Assembly (NCBI GenBank): GCA_905339295.1
Contig: CAJPFI010000017.1
Coordinates: 1-64,000, forward strand
Reading direction: 5' to 3'
DNA length: 64,000 nucleotides
Source: Burkholderiales bacterium
Lineage (GTDB): Bacteria > Pseudomonadota > Gammaproteobacteria > Burkholderiales > Casimicrobiaceae
Numbering within the stretch: the first letter of the stretch is position 1; each line of letters starts with the position of its first letter. Below are positions 1 to 9,175 of this stretch, in pieces. A program made the translations under genes and the position numbers. The notes beneath the pieces are model-generated. The model was not told the DNA's origin. It searched no databases and saw nothing but the letters and a program-made list of their open reading frames with translations.

Positions 1-1214
1 CGCACGCGGCGCGAGCGCACGTCGGCGAGGCGCGACTTCGCCTCGCGCAGGCGAGCCGCAGCTTCGTCCGGATCGATCGCGAGCTCGCGCGCGACCGCGT
101 CCATGGGCCTTGCGACGCGCAGGTGCCACGCATGTCCCTCGAAATTCGGCGGGCCGTCGAGGCCGAAATGGAGGCGCGCCACCGCGAAGTCGCCGGGAGA
201 CAGCGCCCCGCGCACCTCGTCGGGCGTCCACACGTAGAACCTGCCCTCCTCGCCATCGCTGTCGGCGTCGAGGCTCGAATGGAACGCGCCATCCGGCGCG
301 CGCATCTCGCTCGCAATCCAGCGGACGATGCCGCGCGCGACGTCCGCGTAGCGCACCTCGCCGGTGACGAGCGCCGTCTCGGCGAACAGCGCGAGGAGAG
401 GCCCGTTGTCGTAGAGCATCTTCTCGAAGTGCGGGATCGTCCACTGCGCGTCGACGCTGTAGCGGCAGAAGCCGCCGGCGAGATGGTCGTGGATGCCGCC
501 GTCGGCCATGCGGTCGAGTGTCGTGCGCACGATCGCGAGCGCCTCCGCGTCGCCGGTCCGCGCGTGCATGCGCAGGCAGAAGTCGAGCTCGAACGGGTGC
601 GGGAACTTGGGCGCGGCGCCGAAACCACCCCACTCGGGGTCGAACGTTCGCTTCAGCCCCGCGAGCGCGGCGCCAGCCGCGGCGCGCGGCAACGCGCCGC
701 CCGCGTCGGGCTCCAGCGTGCGCATCGCGTCGGCGAGCCGCTCGCTCTGCTCGGCGATGGCGGCGCCCTGCTCGCGGTACGCCGCCGCGACGCGAGGCAG
801 CATGTCGAGGAACCCGGGCAGCCCGTGGCGCCCGTGCTTCGGGAAGTACGTGCCGCCGAAGTACGGCGCGCCCGCCGGCGTCAGGAACATCGTGAGCGGC
901 CAGCCGCCCGAGCGCCGCGTGAGCAATGCGTGCGCGGTCTGGTAGATGCGGTCGAGGTCGGGGCGCTCCTCGCGATCGACCTTGATGTTGACGAAAAGCG
1001 CGTTCATCGCGCGCGCGACGTCCGCGTCCTCGAACGACTCGTGCGCCATCACGTGACACCAGTGGCACGCCGCGTAGCCGACCGACAGCAGGATCGGGCG
1101 GTCCTGCTCGCGCGCGAGCGCGAGCGCTTCGTCGCCCCATTCGTGCCACTCGACCGGATTCCCCGCGTGCTGGCGCAGGTACGGGCTCGATGCCGACGCG
1201 AGGCGGTTGGGCAT
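1..1214 (-). CDS. Thioredoxin domain-containing protein (DUF255/YyaL family), C-terminus outside the window
   Basis: The gene starts at the ATG at 1214 and runs off the left edge, so about 404 N-terminal residues are visible. The first part is a DUF255 thioredoxin-like domain: it opens MPNRLASASSPYLRQHAGNP and carries a C-H-W-C motif near residue 47 (YAACHWCHVMAHESF). It continues into the alpha/alpha-barrel region related to N-acylglucosamine 2-epimerases, with GGFCRYSVDAQW and PHFEKMLYDN segments. The family is usually 600-700 aa, so roughly a third is missing. The biochemical role of the family is not settled; a thiol-disulfide function is inferred from CxxC. The only open frames on the other strand are its shadows. 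Confidence 0.85.
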   Translation of the reverse strand, partial: MPNRLASASSPYLRQHAGNPVEWHEWGDEALALAREQDRPILLSVGYAACHWCHVMAHESFEDADVARAMNALFVNIKVDREERPDLDRIYQTAHALLTRRSGGWPLTMFLTPAGAPYFGGTYFPKHGRHGLPGFLDMLPRVAAAYREQGAAIAEQSERLADAMRTLEPDAGGALPRAAAGAALAGLKRTFDPEWGGFGAAPKFPHPFELDFCLRMHARTGDAEALAIVRTTLDRMADGGIHDHLAGGFCRYSVDAQWTIPHFEKMLYDNGPLLALFAETALVTGEVRYADVARGIVRWIASEMRAPDGAFHSSLDADSDGEEGRFYVWTPDEVRGALSPGDFAVARLHFGLDGPPNFEGHAWHLRVARPMDAVARELAIDPDEAAARLREAKSRLADVRSRRV

Positions 1215-1217
1215 GGG

Positions 1218-1243
1218 AATCGTAGGGGTCAATCGTAGGGGTC
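1218..1243. repeat. Perfect 13-bp tandem duplication
   Basis: The unit aatcgtaggggtc occurs twice back to back (1218-1230 and 1231-1243), just upstream of the start codon of the thioredoxin-domain gene. The second copy runs into the left arm of the inverted repeat that follows, so the duplication probably arose at the edge of that element. Confidence 0.75.
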
Positions 1244-1316
1244 AGAGCCGCAATACTCGCGTGCGCCGGCACCACGGCCGGCTGGTCGTGCATGCGAGTA
1301 TTACGGCTCTGACCCC
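1238..1316. repeat. REP-like inverted repeat of the GGGGTCAGAGCC type
   Basis: The left arm at 1238-1260 (ggggtcagagccgcaatact plus cgc) is the reverse complement of the right arm at 1294-1316, with one mismatch in 23 nt. The 33-nt loop contains a smaller GC-rich dyad (gccggc...gccggc). The element fills almost the whole gap between two minus-strand genes. Ends with the core GGGGTCAGAGCC resemble REP-type palindromes mobilised by IS200-like RAYT transposases in beta- and gammaproteobacteria; that assignment is from memory. No transposase gene is in the window. Confidence 0.7.
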
Positions 1317-1325
1317 CAGGACTCC

Positions 1326-2978
1326 CTAGGATTCCTCGAACGCGACACGCTCGAAGTCGGCGCCACGCTGGACAAGGCGCGTGAGCTTGTAGGTGCGCTC
1401 GGGACCGGGATCCATCGACCGCAGCGTTCGCCCCGGCGCGAACGTGCGCGGCGGCACGATCAGCGACGCGGGCTCCTCTTCCGTCTCGCCGAGCAGGATC
1501 GTGGGTATAGGCGGGTCCTCGGAGTACGACGTCGTGAACGGACGCATCGCGCGCGTCTTCGGCGTGCCGGGCCACAGGCGAATCGCGACGTCGAGCTCGC
1601 CATCCTGCCCGATCGAGATGCGTGTCAGGGCGCCGAGACGAATGCGGTCGGCGTCGCGCACGGCGACCAGCTGGTCGAGGAACCAGCGGTGCTGCGTGGG
1701 TGCGAGCCGCGTGACTCGCGCATCGCGCCAGCCGTAGCGTCCCTCGAAGCGCTCCCACGGCCAGCGCCGCTCCGCGTCCTCCTTGTGGCGGTCGTAGTCG
1801 GTGAGCGCGCCCAGCGTCGCCAGGTGCTGCGAGTTCGCGTAGGAGAGCCGGCCGAGCGGATCCTGCCGGTCGAACGTCCGGCCCGCGACGCGAAAGTAGG
1901 CGCCCGGAACGCCGCCGCCGCAGGCGTCGATCGCCGCGTGCGTCGAATCGTCGCGACGCTGCGCCTGGTACCAGTGCGCGTCGAGGTGCGACAGCAGCGC
2001 CACGCACTGCTCGACCGACGCGTCCTGGCCGAGCGCGAGCTCCGCCGGCGTGGCGCCGCCCGCGAGCCGCTTGAGCCGCCCGCGAACGCTGGTGGCGAGC
2101 TTGCCCGGGTACCCGAAGCGCAACGACGCCGGCGCGCCTTGAGGGACGTTCGCGACCAGCACACCCGCCGACGAGCCCTCGAGGTCGACGATGAACACCG
2201 GGCCCTCGGTCTCGCGCTGCTGCGCGTACGGGAACACCTTGCGCGCCCATTGCCCGAGCCAGCGGTCGGCGAGCTCGATCTGCCGCACGCTCATCGCGCA
2301 GGGGTCGGCGAGCGCGAGCAGCAGCGCGTGGCTGTAGGTCGAGTAGCACGAGATGCCGACCGCGCTGGGCGTGGTGTCGTCCGACACCGCGGTGACCGTG
2401 CAGTCGAGCATTTCGGCGAGCCTGTAGTAAGCATGCAGCTCCTGCCAAAGCGTGGGCGGAGGCACGCGGCGCGCGAGCCCGTGGACGAGCACGAGTTGCT
2501 TGCCGACGTGGATGCCGCGCTGCAGGAGCTTCGCCTTGACGCCGGCGAGCTCGCCGTCGCCTTCGAGCAGCGGCTTGAGGCAACTCGAGTAGAGCTCCCA
2601 CAGCGCCTGCCACAGCGCGATCGCCTGCTCGGCGGCCTCGCGCTCGCGCCCGATGGCGGGCTGAGGCTTGCCGGCGTAGCGCCGCGCCAGTTCGGTATGA
2701 AGGTGGCCGGCCGGGTCGCGCAGCACCTCGGCGATCGTGGCGCGCTCGCGCGCCGAGAAGCCGGCCGCGGTGACCGCCCTGAGCTGCCCTACGAGTCCCT
2801 CGAACGCCTGGCCGACGGTCGCGAACGGGAGCGCGTCGGCCCACTTGGCGGCACCCTCGGCGTCCACGAACGCCAGCGCCACCCCGTCCCCCGGCGGGCG
2901 CGCCGCGGCCGGCGCGACCCCGGAGTCCGGGGGGACGACCGGGGCCGCCGGGACGCCAGGCTCGGGATTCACGGCCAC
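1326..2978 (-). CDS. Conserved hypothetical protein (550 aa), function unknown
   Basis: A 550-aa soluble protein without signal peptide or membrane segments. The start is GTG at 2978 with a GAGGA ribosome-binding sequence about 10 nt upstream. After a Pro/Ala-rich tail (about residues 1-35) comes an alpha-helical region with ARERATIAEVLRDP near residue 100 and a conserved-looking block, LARRVPPPTLWQELHAYYRL, near residue 170. The C-terminal half has mixed alpha/beta character and several Trp/Tyr-rich patches. Proteins with this helical block occur in betaproteobacteria, but I do not recognise an assigned role. The gene stands alone, between the REP-like repeat and a 377-bp upstream gap. Confidence 0.7.
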   Translation of the reverse strand: MAVNPEPGVPAAPVVPPDSGVAPAAARPPGDGVALAFVDAEGAAKWADALPFATVGQAFEGLVGQLRAVTAAGFSARERATIAEVLRDPAGHLHTELARRYAGKPQPAIGREREAAEQAIALWQALWELYSSCLKPLLEGDGELAGVKAKLLQRGIHVGKQLVLVHGLARRVPPPTLWQELHAYYRLAEMLDCTVTAVSDDTTPSAVGISCYSTYSHALLLALADPCAMSVRQIELADRWLGQWARKVFPYAQQRETEGPVFIVDLEGSSAGVLVANVPQGAPASLRFGYPGKLATSVRGRLKRLAGGATPAELALGQDASVEQCVALLSHLDAHWYQAQRRDDSTHAAIDACGGGVPGAYFRVAGRTFDRQDPLGRLSYANSQHLATLGALTDYDRHKEDAERRWPWERFEGRYGWRDARVTRLAPTQHRWFLDQLVAVRDADRIRLGALTRISIGQDGELDVAIRLWPGTPKTRAMRPFTTSYSEDPPIPTILLGETEEEPASLIVPPRTFAPGRTLRSMDPGPERTYKLTRLVQRGADFERVAFEES

Positions 2979-3355
2979 GCCCGGTCCTCGCCGCCCGCGG
3001 AACTCCGGCCGGGACAGGACAACTGGCGCGCGGGGGCGTCCATCGGGAATTTATAGCACAAACGCATATTTGCCCGCCTGCCGCCCGGCGGTCGCGGCCG
3101 GCCGGCCATGGGGGGTTACGCTAATTTTCCGCAGTGCAGCAGCGGCTTTGTCTGGCGCCCTCGCCGGCGCGGGAAGAGCATGCTTTGCGCCATGGAACCC
3201 ACCGGCCCGGGACTGCTATCCGTCCCGGCTGCGGGGCAAGCCCTTCCTCTCCGCGTGGCGGCCGCAAGGTCGCGCCGCACCGGCCGACCAATCTGTCGCG
3301 CCGGCCGAGTTCCGGAGGAACGGATCCCCGCCCCTGCAACGCACACGAGACTTTC
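2979..3355. other. Intergenic region, divergent promoters
   Basis: This 377-bp gap separates the minus-strand hypothetical gene from the small plus-strand membrane protein. Apart from the AT-rich island near 3047-3072 and a short AT-rich patch near 3117-3130, no coding pattern, repeat or structured RNA is evident. Confidence 0.5.
3050..3055 (-). promoter_or_regulatory. Possible -10 element for the 550-aa hypothetical gene
   Basis: Read on the minus strand, TATAAA lies in an AT-rich island (3047-3072) of an otherwise very GC-rich gap, about 70 nt upstream of the GTG start of the hypothetical gene. No good -35 hexamer is seen at 16-18 bp, so this is only a candidate. Confidence 0.3.
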
Positions 3356-3598
3356 ATGAACGCATCCCATTTCCGCGCCACGCATCCGACGCAACGGCTC
3401 CGCCGCGCGATCGCCTTCGCGGTGGCGTTGCTGCTTGCTTCGCTGGCGTTCGGCGTCGGCCTTCCGTGGATCATCGTCGAGGCGCCCCCCGAAACCGAGA
3501 CGCTGTGGGCGCGCGAGGTGCAGTCGCGGGCGCCCGCCGCGACGCCCGTCGCGATGCCGGCGGTCATGCGGCCGGTGTCGCTCCGCGTGCCGCGCTGA
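3356..3598 (+). CDS. Small single-pass membrane protein, hypothetical
   Basis: An 80-aa protein starting at the ATG at 3356. It has a basic N-terminus (THPTQRLRRA) followed by one hydrophobic helix at about residues 19-40 (FAVALLLASLAFGVGLPWII) and a short Ala/Pro-rich tail with no Cys. The layout fits an inner-membrane or secreted peptide of a kind common in betaproteobacteria, often with the same HPxQRLRR opening. No partner gene is adjacent; the DNA just downstream looks decayed. Function unknown. Confidence 0.5.
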   Translation: MNASHFRATHPTQRLRRAIAFAVALLLASLAFGVGLPWIIVEAPPETETLWAREVQSRAPAATPVAMPAVMRPVSLRVPR

Positions 3599-3721
3599 GG
3601 CACACGCGCAACGTCGAGTGCAGCGTCGGCGGATCGACCGGCTTGCGCACGAGCGCGGCGGCGGCCAGGGCCGCGGTCGCGGAACGGATGCCCGCCGTCC
3701 CCGCGCTTTTAGACGGCCTCG
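3564..3721 (-). pseudogene. Possible remnant of a response-regulator receiver domain C-terminus
   Basis: On the minus strand this stretch reads ...ATAALAAAALVRKPVDPPTL followed by a short helix and a stop. That resembles the end of a REC domain, where the last strand carries the conserved Lys-Pro (here RKPVDP) before the final helix. Upstream the frame has no receiver-domain features (no DD pair, no phosphorylatable Asp), so at most a fragment survives. It overlaps the end of the small plus-strand membrane protein, which weakens the call. Confidence 0.25.
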
Positions 3722-3867
3722 CCTCGATGCTGCCGGACGTGCGCGTGCACCGGCTTCCGGGCGGCGACCACGTCGAGGCGCTCGCCTCGCCGGAGCGTGT
3801 CGTCGGCCGGATCGCGCATTTCCTCGCGGACGTGGACACCGCGCGCATGTGGCGCGCCGCGGCGTGA
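3688..3867 (+). pseudogene. Possible C-terminal remnant of an alpha/beta hydrolase
   Basis: The plus-strand frame ending at 3867 reads PALLDGLASMLPDV, then HRLPGGDHVEALASPERVV, then a final helix (GRIAHFLADVD). This looks like the last strand, the catalytic-His loop (GGDH) and the terminal helix of an alpha/beta hydrolase. No nucleophile elbow or N-terminal core precedes it in any frame, so it is interpreted as a truncated leftover of about 60 codons. Confidence 0.35.
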
Positions 3868-4030
3868 ACCGGGGAGGGCGCCGATGAGCGTCCCGGGCCC
3901 GTCGCGGCGCACGCGGCGCATGCCCGGGGCGAGGTTCGCGCCCGGCGCATCCCGCGGTTCGCGGCGGAACTCGCGTGCCTCGCCGCGATGAGGATGCTCG
4001 CCGGCTGCGCGGCGGCTTCCTGGCCCGGGG

Positions 4031-7000
4031 TCAGACCAGCACGCGCTCGATCCCGCCCGCGTTCGCCTTCGCGACGTACTCGCTCATCCAGTTCTCGCCC
4101 AGCACGCGCTTCGCGATCTCGACGACGATGTAGTCGGCCTCCGTGCCGGCGTCGTCCGCGAAGCGCGCGAGCCCCTGCAGGCAGGACGGGCACGACGTCA
4201 GGATCTTCACCGGGCCGCCGAACCCGTCGGCGCGCTGCGCGTCCGCGCCGCGCCGCATCTCCTCTTCCTTGCGGAAGCGCACCTGCGTCGACACGTCGGG
4301 GCGCGAGACGGCGAGCGTGCCCGACTCGCCGCAGCAGCGCTCGTTCAGCGGCACCTTCGTCCCCATCAGCTCGCCGACGACCCTGGCCGGCGCGTAGGTC
4401 TTCATCGGCGTGTGGCACGGGTCGTGGTACATGTAGCGGACGCCGGCGACGCCGTCGAGCTTCACGCCCTTCTCCATCAGGTACTCGTGGATGTCGAGCA
4501 GCCGGCAGCCCGGGAAGATCCTCCCGAACTCGTACTCGAGGAGCTGGTCCATGCACGTTCCGCAGGACACGATGACCGTCCTGATGTCGAGGTAGTTGAG
4601 CGTGTTGGCGACGCGATGGAACAGCACGCGGTTCGCCGTCGTGATCGCCTGCCCCTTGTCGTGGTCGCCCGAGGCGCTCTGCGGGTAGCCGCAGCACAGG
4701 TAGCCCGGCGGAAGCACCGTCTGCGCGCCCAGGTGATAGAGCATCGCCTGCGTCGCGAGGCCGACCTGCGAGAACAGCCGCTCCGATCCGCAGCCGGGGA
4801 AGTAGAACACCGCGTCGGACTCGTCGGTGACCTTCGCCGGGTCGCGGATGATCGGGACGATCGTGTCGTCCTCGATGTCGAGCAGCGCGCGAGACGTGCG
4901 CTTCGGCAGTCCGCCCGGCATCGGCTTGTTGACGAAGTGGATCACCTGCGCCTTGAGCGACGGCTTGCCGACGGTCGAGGGCGGCCGCCTCGCCTGCGCG
5001 CCCGCGAGGCCCATCCGCTTCGCGACGCCCCAGGCGAGCCGCTGAGCGCGGTATCCCAGTCCGATCATGGCGGCGCGCATCGCCTTGATCGTCGACGGGT
5101 CGGTCACGGTGAGAAATGCCATCGCGGCCGACGTGCCGGGGCTGAAGTTCCGCCTGCCCTCGCGGCGGAGCAGGTTGCGCATCGCGATCGAGACGTCGCC
5201 GAAGTCGATGTCCACGGGGCAGGGCGTCACGCACTTGTGGCACACGGTGCAGTGGTCGGCGACATCCGAGAACTCGTCGAAGTGCCGGAGCGAGACGCCG
5301 CGCCGCGTCTGCTCCTCGTACAGGAACGCCTCGGTCAGCAGCGACGTCGCCAGGATCTTGTTGCGCGGGCTGTAGAGCAGGTTCGCGCGCGGCACGTGCG
5401 TCGCGCACACCGGCTTGCACTTGCCGCAGCGCAGGCAGTCCTTCACCGAGTCGGCGATGCGGCCGATCTCCGAGGCCTCGAGGATCAGGCTCTCGGCGCC
5501 GATCAGCGAGAAGGACGGCGTGTAGGCGTTCGTGAGGTCCGCCGGGCGCGCCGCGTCGCGCAGGAGCTTGCCGGCGTTGAAGCGGCCCTCGGGATCGACG
5601 CGGCGCTTGTAGTCGGCGAACGGCGCGAGCTCGTCGTCGGTCAGGTACTCGAGCTTGGTGATGCCGATGCCGTGCTCGCCCGACACGACGCCGTCCAGCT
5701 TCCGCGCCAGCGCCATGATGCGCGAGACCGCGGCGGTGGCCTCGCGCAGCATCGCGTAGTCGTCCGAGTTGACCGGCAGGTTCGTGTGCACGTTGCCGTC
5801 GCCCGCGTGCATGTGCAGCGCCACGAACACGCGGCTGCGCAACACGCGAGCGTGCGTCGCGCGCATCGCCGCGAGCACCGGCGCGAACGCGAGCCCGTCG
5901 AACAGGTCCTCGAGCGGCGCCGCGAGCTCGGCCTTCCACGACACGACGGTCGAGTGGTCCTGCAGCGCGGGGAAGGTCTCGTCGATGCGGTCGAGCAGGT
6001 CCTGCCAGCGCGCCCGCACGACGGCCACGATTCCGCGCGCCTCCTCGAATCGCGCGTCGACCAGCTCCTGCGGCGGACGCACCTCGTCGTCCGGCCCCCA
6101 CGGATGCAGCGCGTCGGGGCGCTCGAACAGCGCGGCGAGCGCGTCGGCGAGCCTGAGCTTGTTGCCGATCGACAGCTCGATGTTGATGCGCTCGATGCCG
6201 TCCGAGTAGTCGCCGAGCCGGTCGAGGGGGATGACGACATCCTCGTTGATCTTGAACGCGTTGGTGTGCTTCGCGATCGCCGCGGTGCGCGCGCGGTCGA
6301 GCCAGAACTTCCTGCGGCTCTCCGGCGACACGGCGACGAAGCCTTCCGCGCCGCGCGCGGCCGCCATGCGCACGACCTCGCTCGCGGCGCGCGCCACCGC
6401 ATCGTCGGATTCGCCGACAATGTCGCCTATCAGCACCATCTTCGGCCGGCCGTGCCGCTTCGCCTTGGTGGCGTAGCCGACCGCCTTCACGTAGCGCTCG
6501 TCGAGGTGCTCGAGGCCGGCGAGGGTCGCGCCGCCCGGCCGCGCGTCGAGGTGGCGCTTGATCTCGACGATCGACGGCACGCTGTCGCGCACCTGCCCGA
6601 AGAACTCGAGGCACACGGTGCGAACCGCCGGCGGCATCCGGTGCAGCACGAAGCGCGCGCTCGTGACGATGCCGTCGCAGCCTTCCTTCTGGACGCCCGG
6701 AAGGCCGGCGAGGAACTTGTCGGTCACGTCCTTGCCGAGCCCGGCCTTGCGGAAGCGCGCGCCCGGCACCGCGATCGACTCGGCCGACACGACGGTGCGG
6801 CCGTCGCGCGCGAGCCGCCGGACCGCGAACGTCGCGACCGGCGCGTCGTGGATCTTGCCGAGGTTGTGGTCCAGTCGCTCGACCTCGATCCACTCGGCGT
6901 CGGGCGTCACCATGCGCCACGACAGCAGGTTGTCCACCGCGGTGCCCCACAGCACCGCCTTCTTGCCGCCGGCGTTCATCGCGACGTTGCCGCCGATGCA

Positions 7001-7885
7001 CGACGCGTCGGCCGAGGTCGGGTCGACCGCGAACACGAGGCCCTGCGCCTCGGCCGCCTCGATCACGCGCCGCGTCACGACGCCGGCGCCCGCATCGATC
7101 GTCGCCACGACCTCGGCGCGCCCCGGGATCGCGATGCGCTCGACCGCCGAGAGCCGCTCGAGCTTCTCGGTGTTGATGACCGCCGAGCGCGGCGTGAGCG
7201 GGCACGCGCCGCCGGTGTAGCCGGTGCCGCCGCCACGCGGGATGATCGTGAGGCCGAGCTCGATGCAGCCTTCGACCAGCCCCCGCACCTCGTCCTCGCT
7301 GTCCGGCGTGAGGACGACGAACGGGTACTCGACGCGCCAGTCGGTCGCGTCGGTCACGTGCGACACGCGCGAGAGCCCGTCGAATGCGACGTTGTCGCGA
7401 TGCGTGTGGCGGCCGAGCACGCGCCGCGCGCGCTTGCGCAGCTCCCCGGTCTCGGCGAACGACGCCGCGAAGCGGTCGATCGCGCGCGACGCGGTCGCCG
7501 CGAGCGTGGCGACCTTGGCGTCCCGGACGGCGTCGGCGCCGGACTGCGCCTCGCGGCGCTTCTCGATCTCGGCCATGCGGTGGCGCATCGCCTCGACCAG
7601 CAGCGCGAGCCGCCGCGGGTTCTCGGTGAGGTCGTCCTGCAGGTACGGATTGCGCTCGACGACCCAGATGTCGCCCAGCACTTCGAACAGCATGCGCGCC
7701 GAGCGCCCGGTGCGCCGCTCGCCGCGCAGCTCGTCGAGGACTCGCCATGCCTCGGCGCCGAGCAGGCGGATGACGATCTCGCGATCGGAGAACGACGTGT
7801 AGTTGTACGGAATCTCGCGCAGGCGCGGCGCGTCCGCACCAGCGGCGGCGTTGGCGGAAACGAAGCGGTCGGCCACGGCATTCAT
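4031..7885 (-). CDS. FAD-binding and Fe-S oxidoreductase, DUF3683 type (GlcD-GlcF-like fusion)
   Basis: A fused dehydrogenase of about 1284 aa. An N-terminal DUF3683 region begins near [20 protein letters not shown]. It is followed by the PCMH-type FAD-binding fold ([15 protein letters not shown], about residue 215; [10 protein letters not shown]) and the FAD-oxidase C-terminal domain ([25 protein letters not shown]). Next are two 4Fe-4S motifs near residues 815-890 ([23 protein letters not shown]) and a GlcF-like part with two CCG-type motifs (FPGCGSE...CCGYP near 1028; DPCH...CCGESG near 1153). Such proteins oxidise 2-hydroxyacids and pass electrons to the respiratory chain; the substrate here is unknown. 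The start chosen is ATG 7885 (MNAVADRF); ATGs at 7900 and 7939 are alternatives, none with a strong ribosome-binding site. Confidence 0.9.
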   Translation of the reverse strand: MNAVADRFVSANAAAGADAPRLREIPYNYTSFSDREIVIRLLGAEAWRVLDELRGERRTGRSARMLFEVLGDIWVVERNPYLQDDLTENPRRLALLVEAMRHRMAEIEKRREAQSGADAVRDAKVATLAATASRAIDRFAASFAETGELRKRARRVLGRHTHRDNVAFDGLSRVSHVTDATDWRVEYPFVVLTPDSEDEVRGLVEGCIELGLTIIPRGGGTGYTGGACPLTPRSAVINTEKLERLSAVERIAIPGRAEVVATIDAGAGVVTRRVIEAAEAQGLVFAVDPTSADASCIGGNVAMNAGGKKAVLWGTAVDNLLSWRMVTPDAEWIEVERLDHNLGKIHDAPVATFAVRRLARDGRTVVSAESIAVPGARFRKAGLGKDVTDKFLAGLPGVQKEGCDGIVTSARFVLHRMPPAVRTVCLEFFGQVRDSVPSIVEIKRHLDARPGGATLAGLEHLDERYVKAVGYATKAKRHGRPKMVLIGDIVGESDDAVARAASEVVRMAAARGAEGFVAVSPESRRKFWLDRARTAAIAKHTNAFKINEDVVIPLDRLGDYSDGIERINIELSIGNKLRLADALAALFERPDALHPWGPDDEVRPPQELVDARFEEARGIVAVVRARWQDLLDRIDETFPALQDHSTVVSWKAELAAPLEDLFDGLAFAPVLAAMRATHARVLRSRVFVALHMHAGDGNVHTNLPVNSDDYAMLREATAAVSRIMALARKLDGVVSGEHGIGITKLEYLTDDELAPFADYKRRVDPEGRFNAGKLLRDAARPADLTNAYTPSFSLIGAESLILEASEIGRIADSVKDCLRCGKCKPVCATHVPRANLLYSPRNKILATSLLTEAFLYEEQTRRGVSLRHFDEFSDVADHCTVCHKCVTPCPVDIDFGDVSIAMRNLLRREGRRNFSPGTSAAMAFLTVTDPSTIKAMRAAMIGLGYRAQRLAWGVAKRMGLAGAQARRPPSTVGKPSLKAQVIHFVNKPMPGGLPKRTSRALLDIEDDTIVPIIRDPAKVTDESDAVFYFPGCGSERLFSQVGLATQAMLYHLGAQTVLPPGYLCCGYPQSASGDHDKGQAITTANRVLFHRVANTLNYLDIRTVIVSCGTCMDQLLEYEFGRIFPGCRLLDIHEYLMEKGVKLDGVAGVRYMYHDPCHTPMKTYAPARVVGELMGTKVPLNERCCGESGTLAVSRPDVSTQVRFRKEEEMRRGADAQRADGFGGPVKILTSCPSCLQGLARFADDAGTEADYIVVEIAKRVLGENWMSEYVAKANAGGIERVLV

Positions 7886-8047
7886 GTCGACGACGATCAT
7901 ACCGCAGCGCAACAAGGGACGCCGGAAATGCTGCGCCAAGTCCTTGATGTCAGTAGGGATCCGCGCGCGCCGCTGCGGCCGCCCTCGGGGTTCGGCGCGA
8001 GACGGAGGACCTGCGCGATGCCCGGCGCAACGAAGCCGTGGAGCGTC

Positions 8048-8329
8048 CTACCGCTTCCCCTGCCGCTCGGCGATGACCTCGGCCATCGCGCCGACGCTGG
8101 GACAGGCGAACAGGTCGCGCGGCGACAGCGCCACCGCGAAATCGCGCTGCACGCGCGAGATCACCGCGAAGGCATGCAGCGATTCGCCGCCCAGATCGAA
8201 GAAGTCGTCGTCCATCCCGATCGGTGAGATCGCAAGCACGTCTTCCCAGGCGCGAACCAGACGTGCCTCGAGCGCATTGCGCGGCGCAACGTACCCGGTT
8301 TCCAGCGGAGGCCGGGCGCCGGGCGTCAC
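8048..8329 (-). CDS. Free-standing acyl/peptidyl carrier protein of the NRPS-PKS locus
   Basis: A 93-aa discrete carrier protein. The core motif DDDFFDLGGESLHAF at about residues 40-54 contains the Ser (GGES) that should receive the 4'-phosphopantetheine arm. It is close in sequence to the carrier domain at the end of the neighbouring PKS (both have ISPIG-DDDF-DLGG), suggesting duplication. It is last on the minus-strand operon; its GTG start overlaps the thioesterase stop by four bases (GTGA), which implies translational coupling. It could carry a starter unit, an extender or the finished chain. No dedicated phosphopantetheinyl transferase lies nearby. Confidence 0.85.
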   Translation of the reverse strand: MTPGARPPLETGYVAPRNALEARLVRAWEDVLAISPIGMDDDFFDLGGESLHAFAVISRVQRDFAVALSPRDLFACPSVGAMAEVIAERQGKR

Positions 8330-9096
8330 GCGTGTTCCTCGAGCACGCGGCCGAGAATGCGTCCGACCGCCTCGACGTGCGGTGGCCGCAGCATCGAGAA
8401 CGTGTCGCCCGGCACCATCCGGCGCGTGAGCACGCCCGCCGCGATGTGCGTCCAGCGGTCGTCGACCGGGATGTCGGCGGCCCCGGTCTGCAGCAGGTGG
8501 ACCGGTGCACGCACAGGACGGGCGCGGTACCTGACCCCGGCATCGACGTGAAGCACGAGCATCGCACGCAAGCGCTCGAATACGTCGGGGCCGAGCGCCG
8601 GGTAGCTCCTAAGCGTTCGCTCGACCAGGCCTTCGAGGACGCTGCGCAGCGAGGGCCCGAACGCGTCGGGCGTGGCAGGCAGCTCGGCATCGCCCGGCCC
8701 GGGACCTTCGGTGGCGAGCAGCGGCGCGATCGAATCCAGCATCGCCAGGCACGAGACGCGCGCCCCGCGCGCCTCGAGCCGCAACGCCATGTCGAGGGCG
8801 ACCGCGCCGCCCAGGCAGTGCCCACTCAGCAGGTAGGGGCCGTGCGGCGCGACCGCGACGAGTTCCTCGACGTAGGCGCCGGCCATCGCCTCGAGCGTTT
8901 CGTGCGGCGGACGGTCGTCCTCGAGGCCCGCGTACGCGAACGCATGGACGGGTCGTGGCGGTGCGATCGAGCGCGCGAGGCGCACCAGCGAAAGCGGCGT
9001 CGTCCCGGCCGACGGCACAAGGAAGCACGGCGTCCCGGCCCTGCCCGGCGTCAACGGGCAGAGGAGCGGTGGCAGCCGCGGGCCCGCCACGCTCAT
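8326..9096 (-). CDS. Thioesterase with a Cys nucleophile, NRPS-PKS locus
   Basis: A 256-aa alpha/beta-hydrolase thioesterase of the type found with NRPS and PKS systems. After FLVPSAGTTPLSLVRLA comes the nucleophile elbow SGHCLGGAVALDMAL at about residues 91-105, where Cys replaces the usual Ser of GHSxGG. An Asp (CLAMLDS) and a late His (RPPHVEAVG) complete a plausible triad. The start is the ATG at 9096; the longer frame upstream overlaps the PKS gene out of frame. It lies 79 nt after the PKS stop and could release product from the PKS carrier or edit mis-primed carriers (type II role). Expression is probably coupled to the downstream carrier protein. Confidence 0.85.
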   Translation of the reverse strand: MSVAGPRLPPLLCPLTPGRAGTPCFLVPSAGTTPLSLVRLARSIAPPRPVHAFAYAGLEDDRPPHETLEAMAGAYVEELVAVAPHGPYLLSGHCLGGAVALDMALRLEARGARVSCLAMLDSIAPLLATEGPGPGDAELPATPDAFGPSLRSVLEGLVERTLRSYPALGPDVFERLRAMLVLHVDAGVRYRARPVRAPVHLLQTGAADIPVDDRWTHIAAGVLTRRMVPGDTFSMLRPPHVEAVGRILGRVLEEHA

Positions 9097-9175
9097 CGCG
9101 ATGCACCGTCGCGCGGATCCCGATGCCCGGCAGCGCAGGTCGCGATCGGCGCGCGTCTCCCCGACGGCGTCGAGG

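Noticed and set aside
3564-7748. Minus-strand frame of 1394 codons overlapping the FAD/Fe-S oxidoreductase
   Set aside because: It is a different frame on the same strand; the 1284-aa frame holds all the cofactor motifs. Only its last codons are mentioned as a possible receiver-domain remnant.
4412-8227. Open reading frame of 1271 codons on the plus strand
   Set aside because: Antisense shadow of the FAD/Fe-S oxidoreductase gene; low-complexity Arg/Val/Asp/Glu-rich and without recognisable domains.
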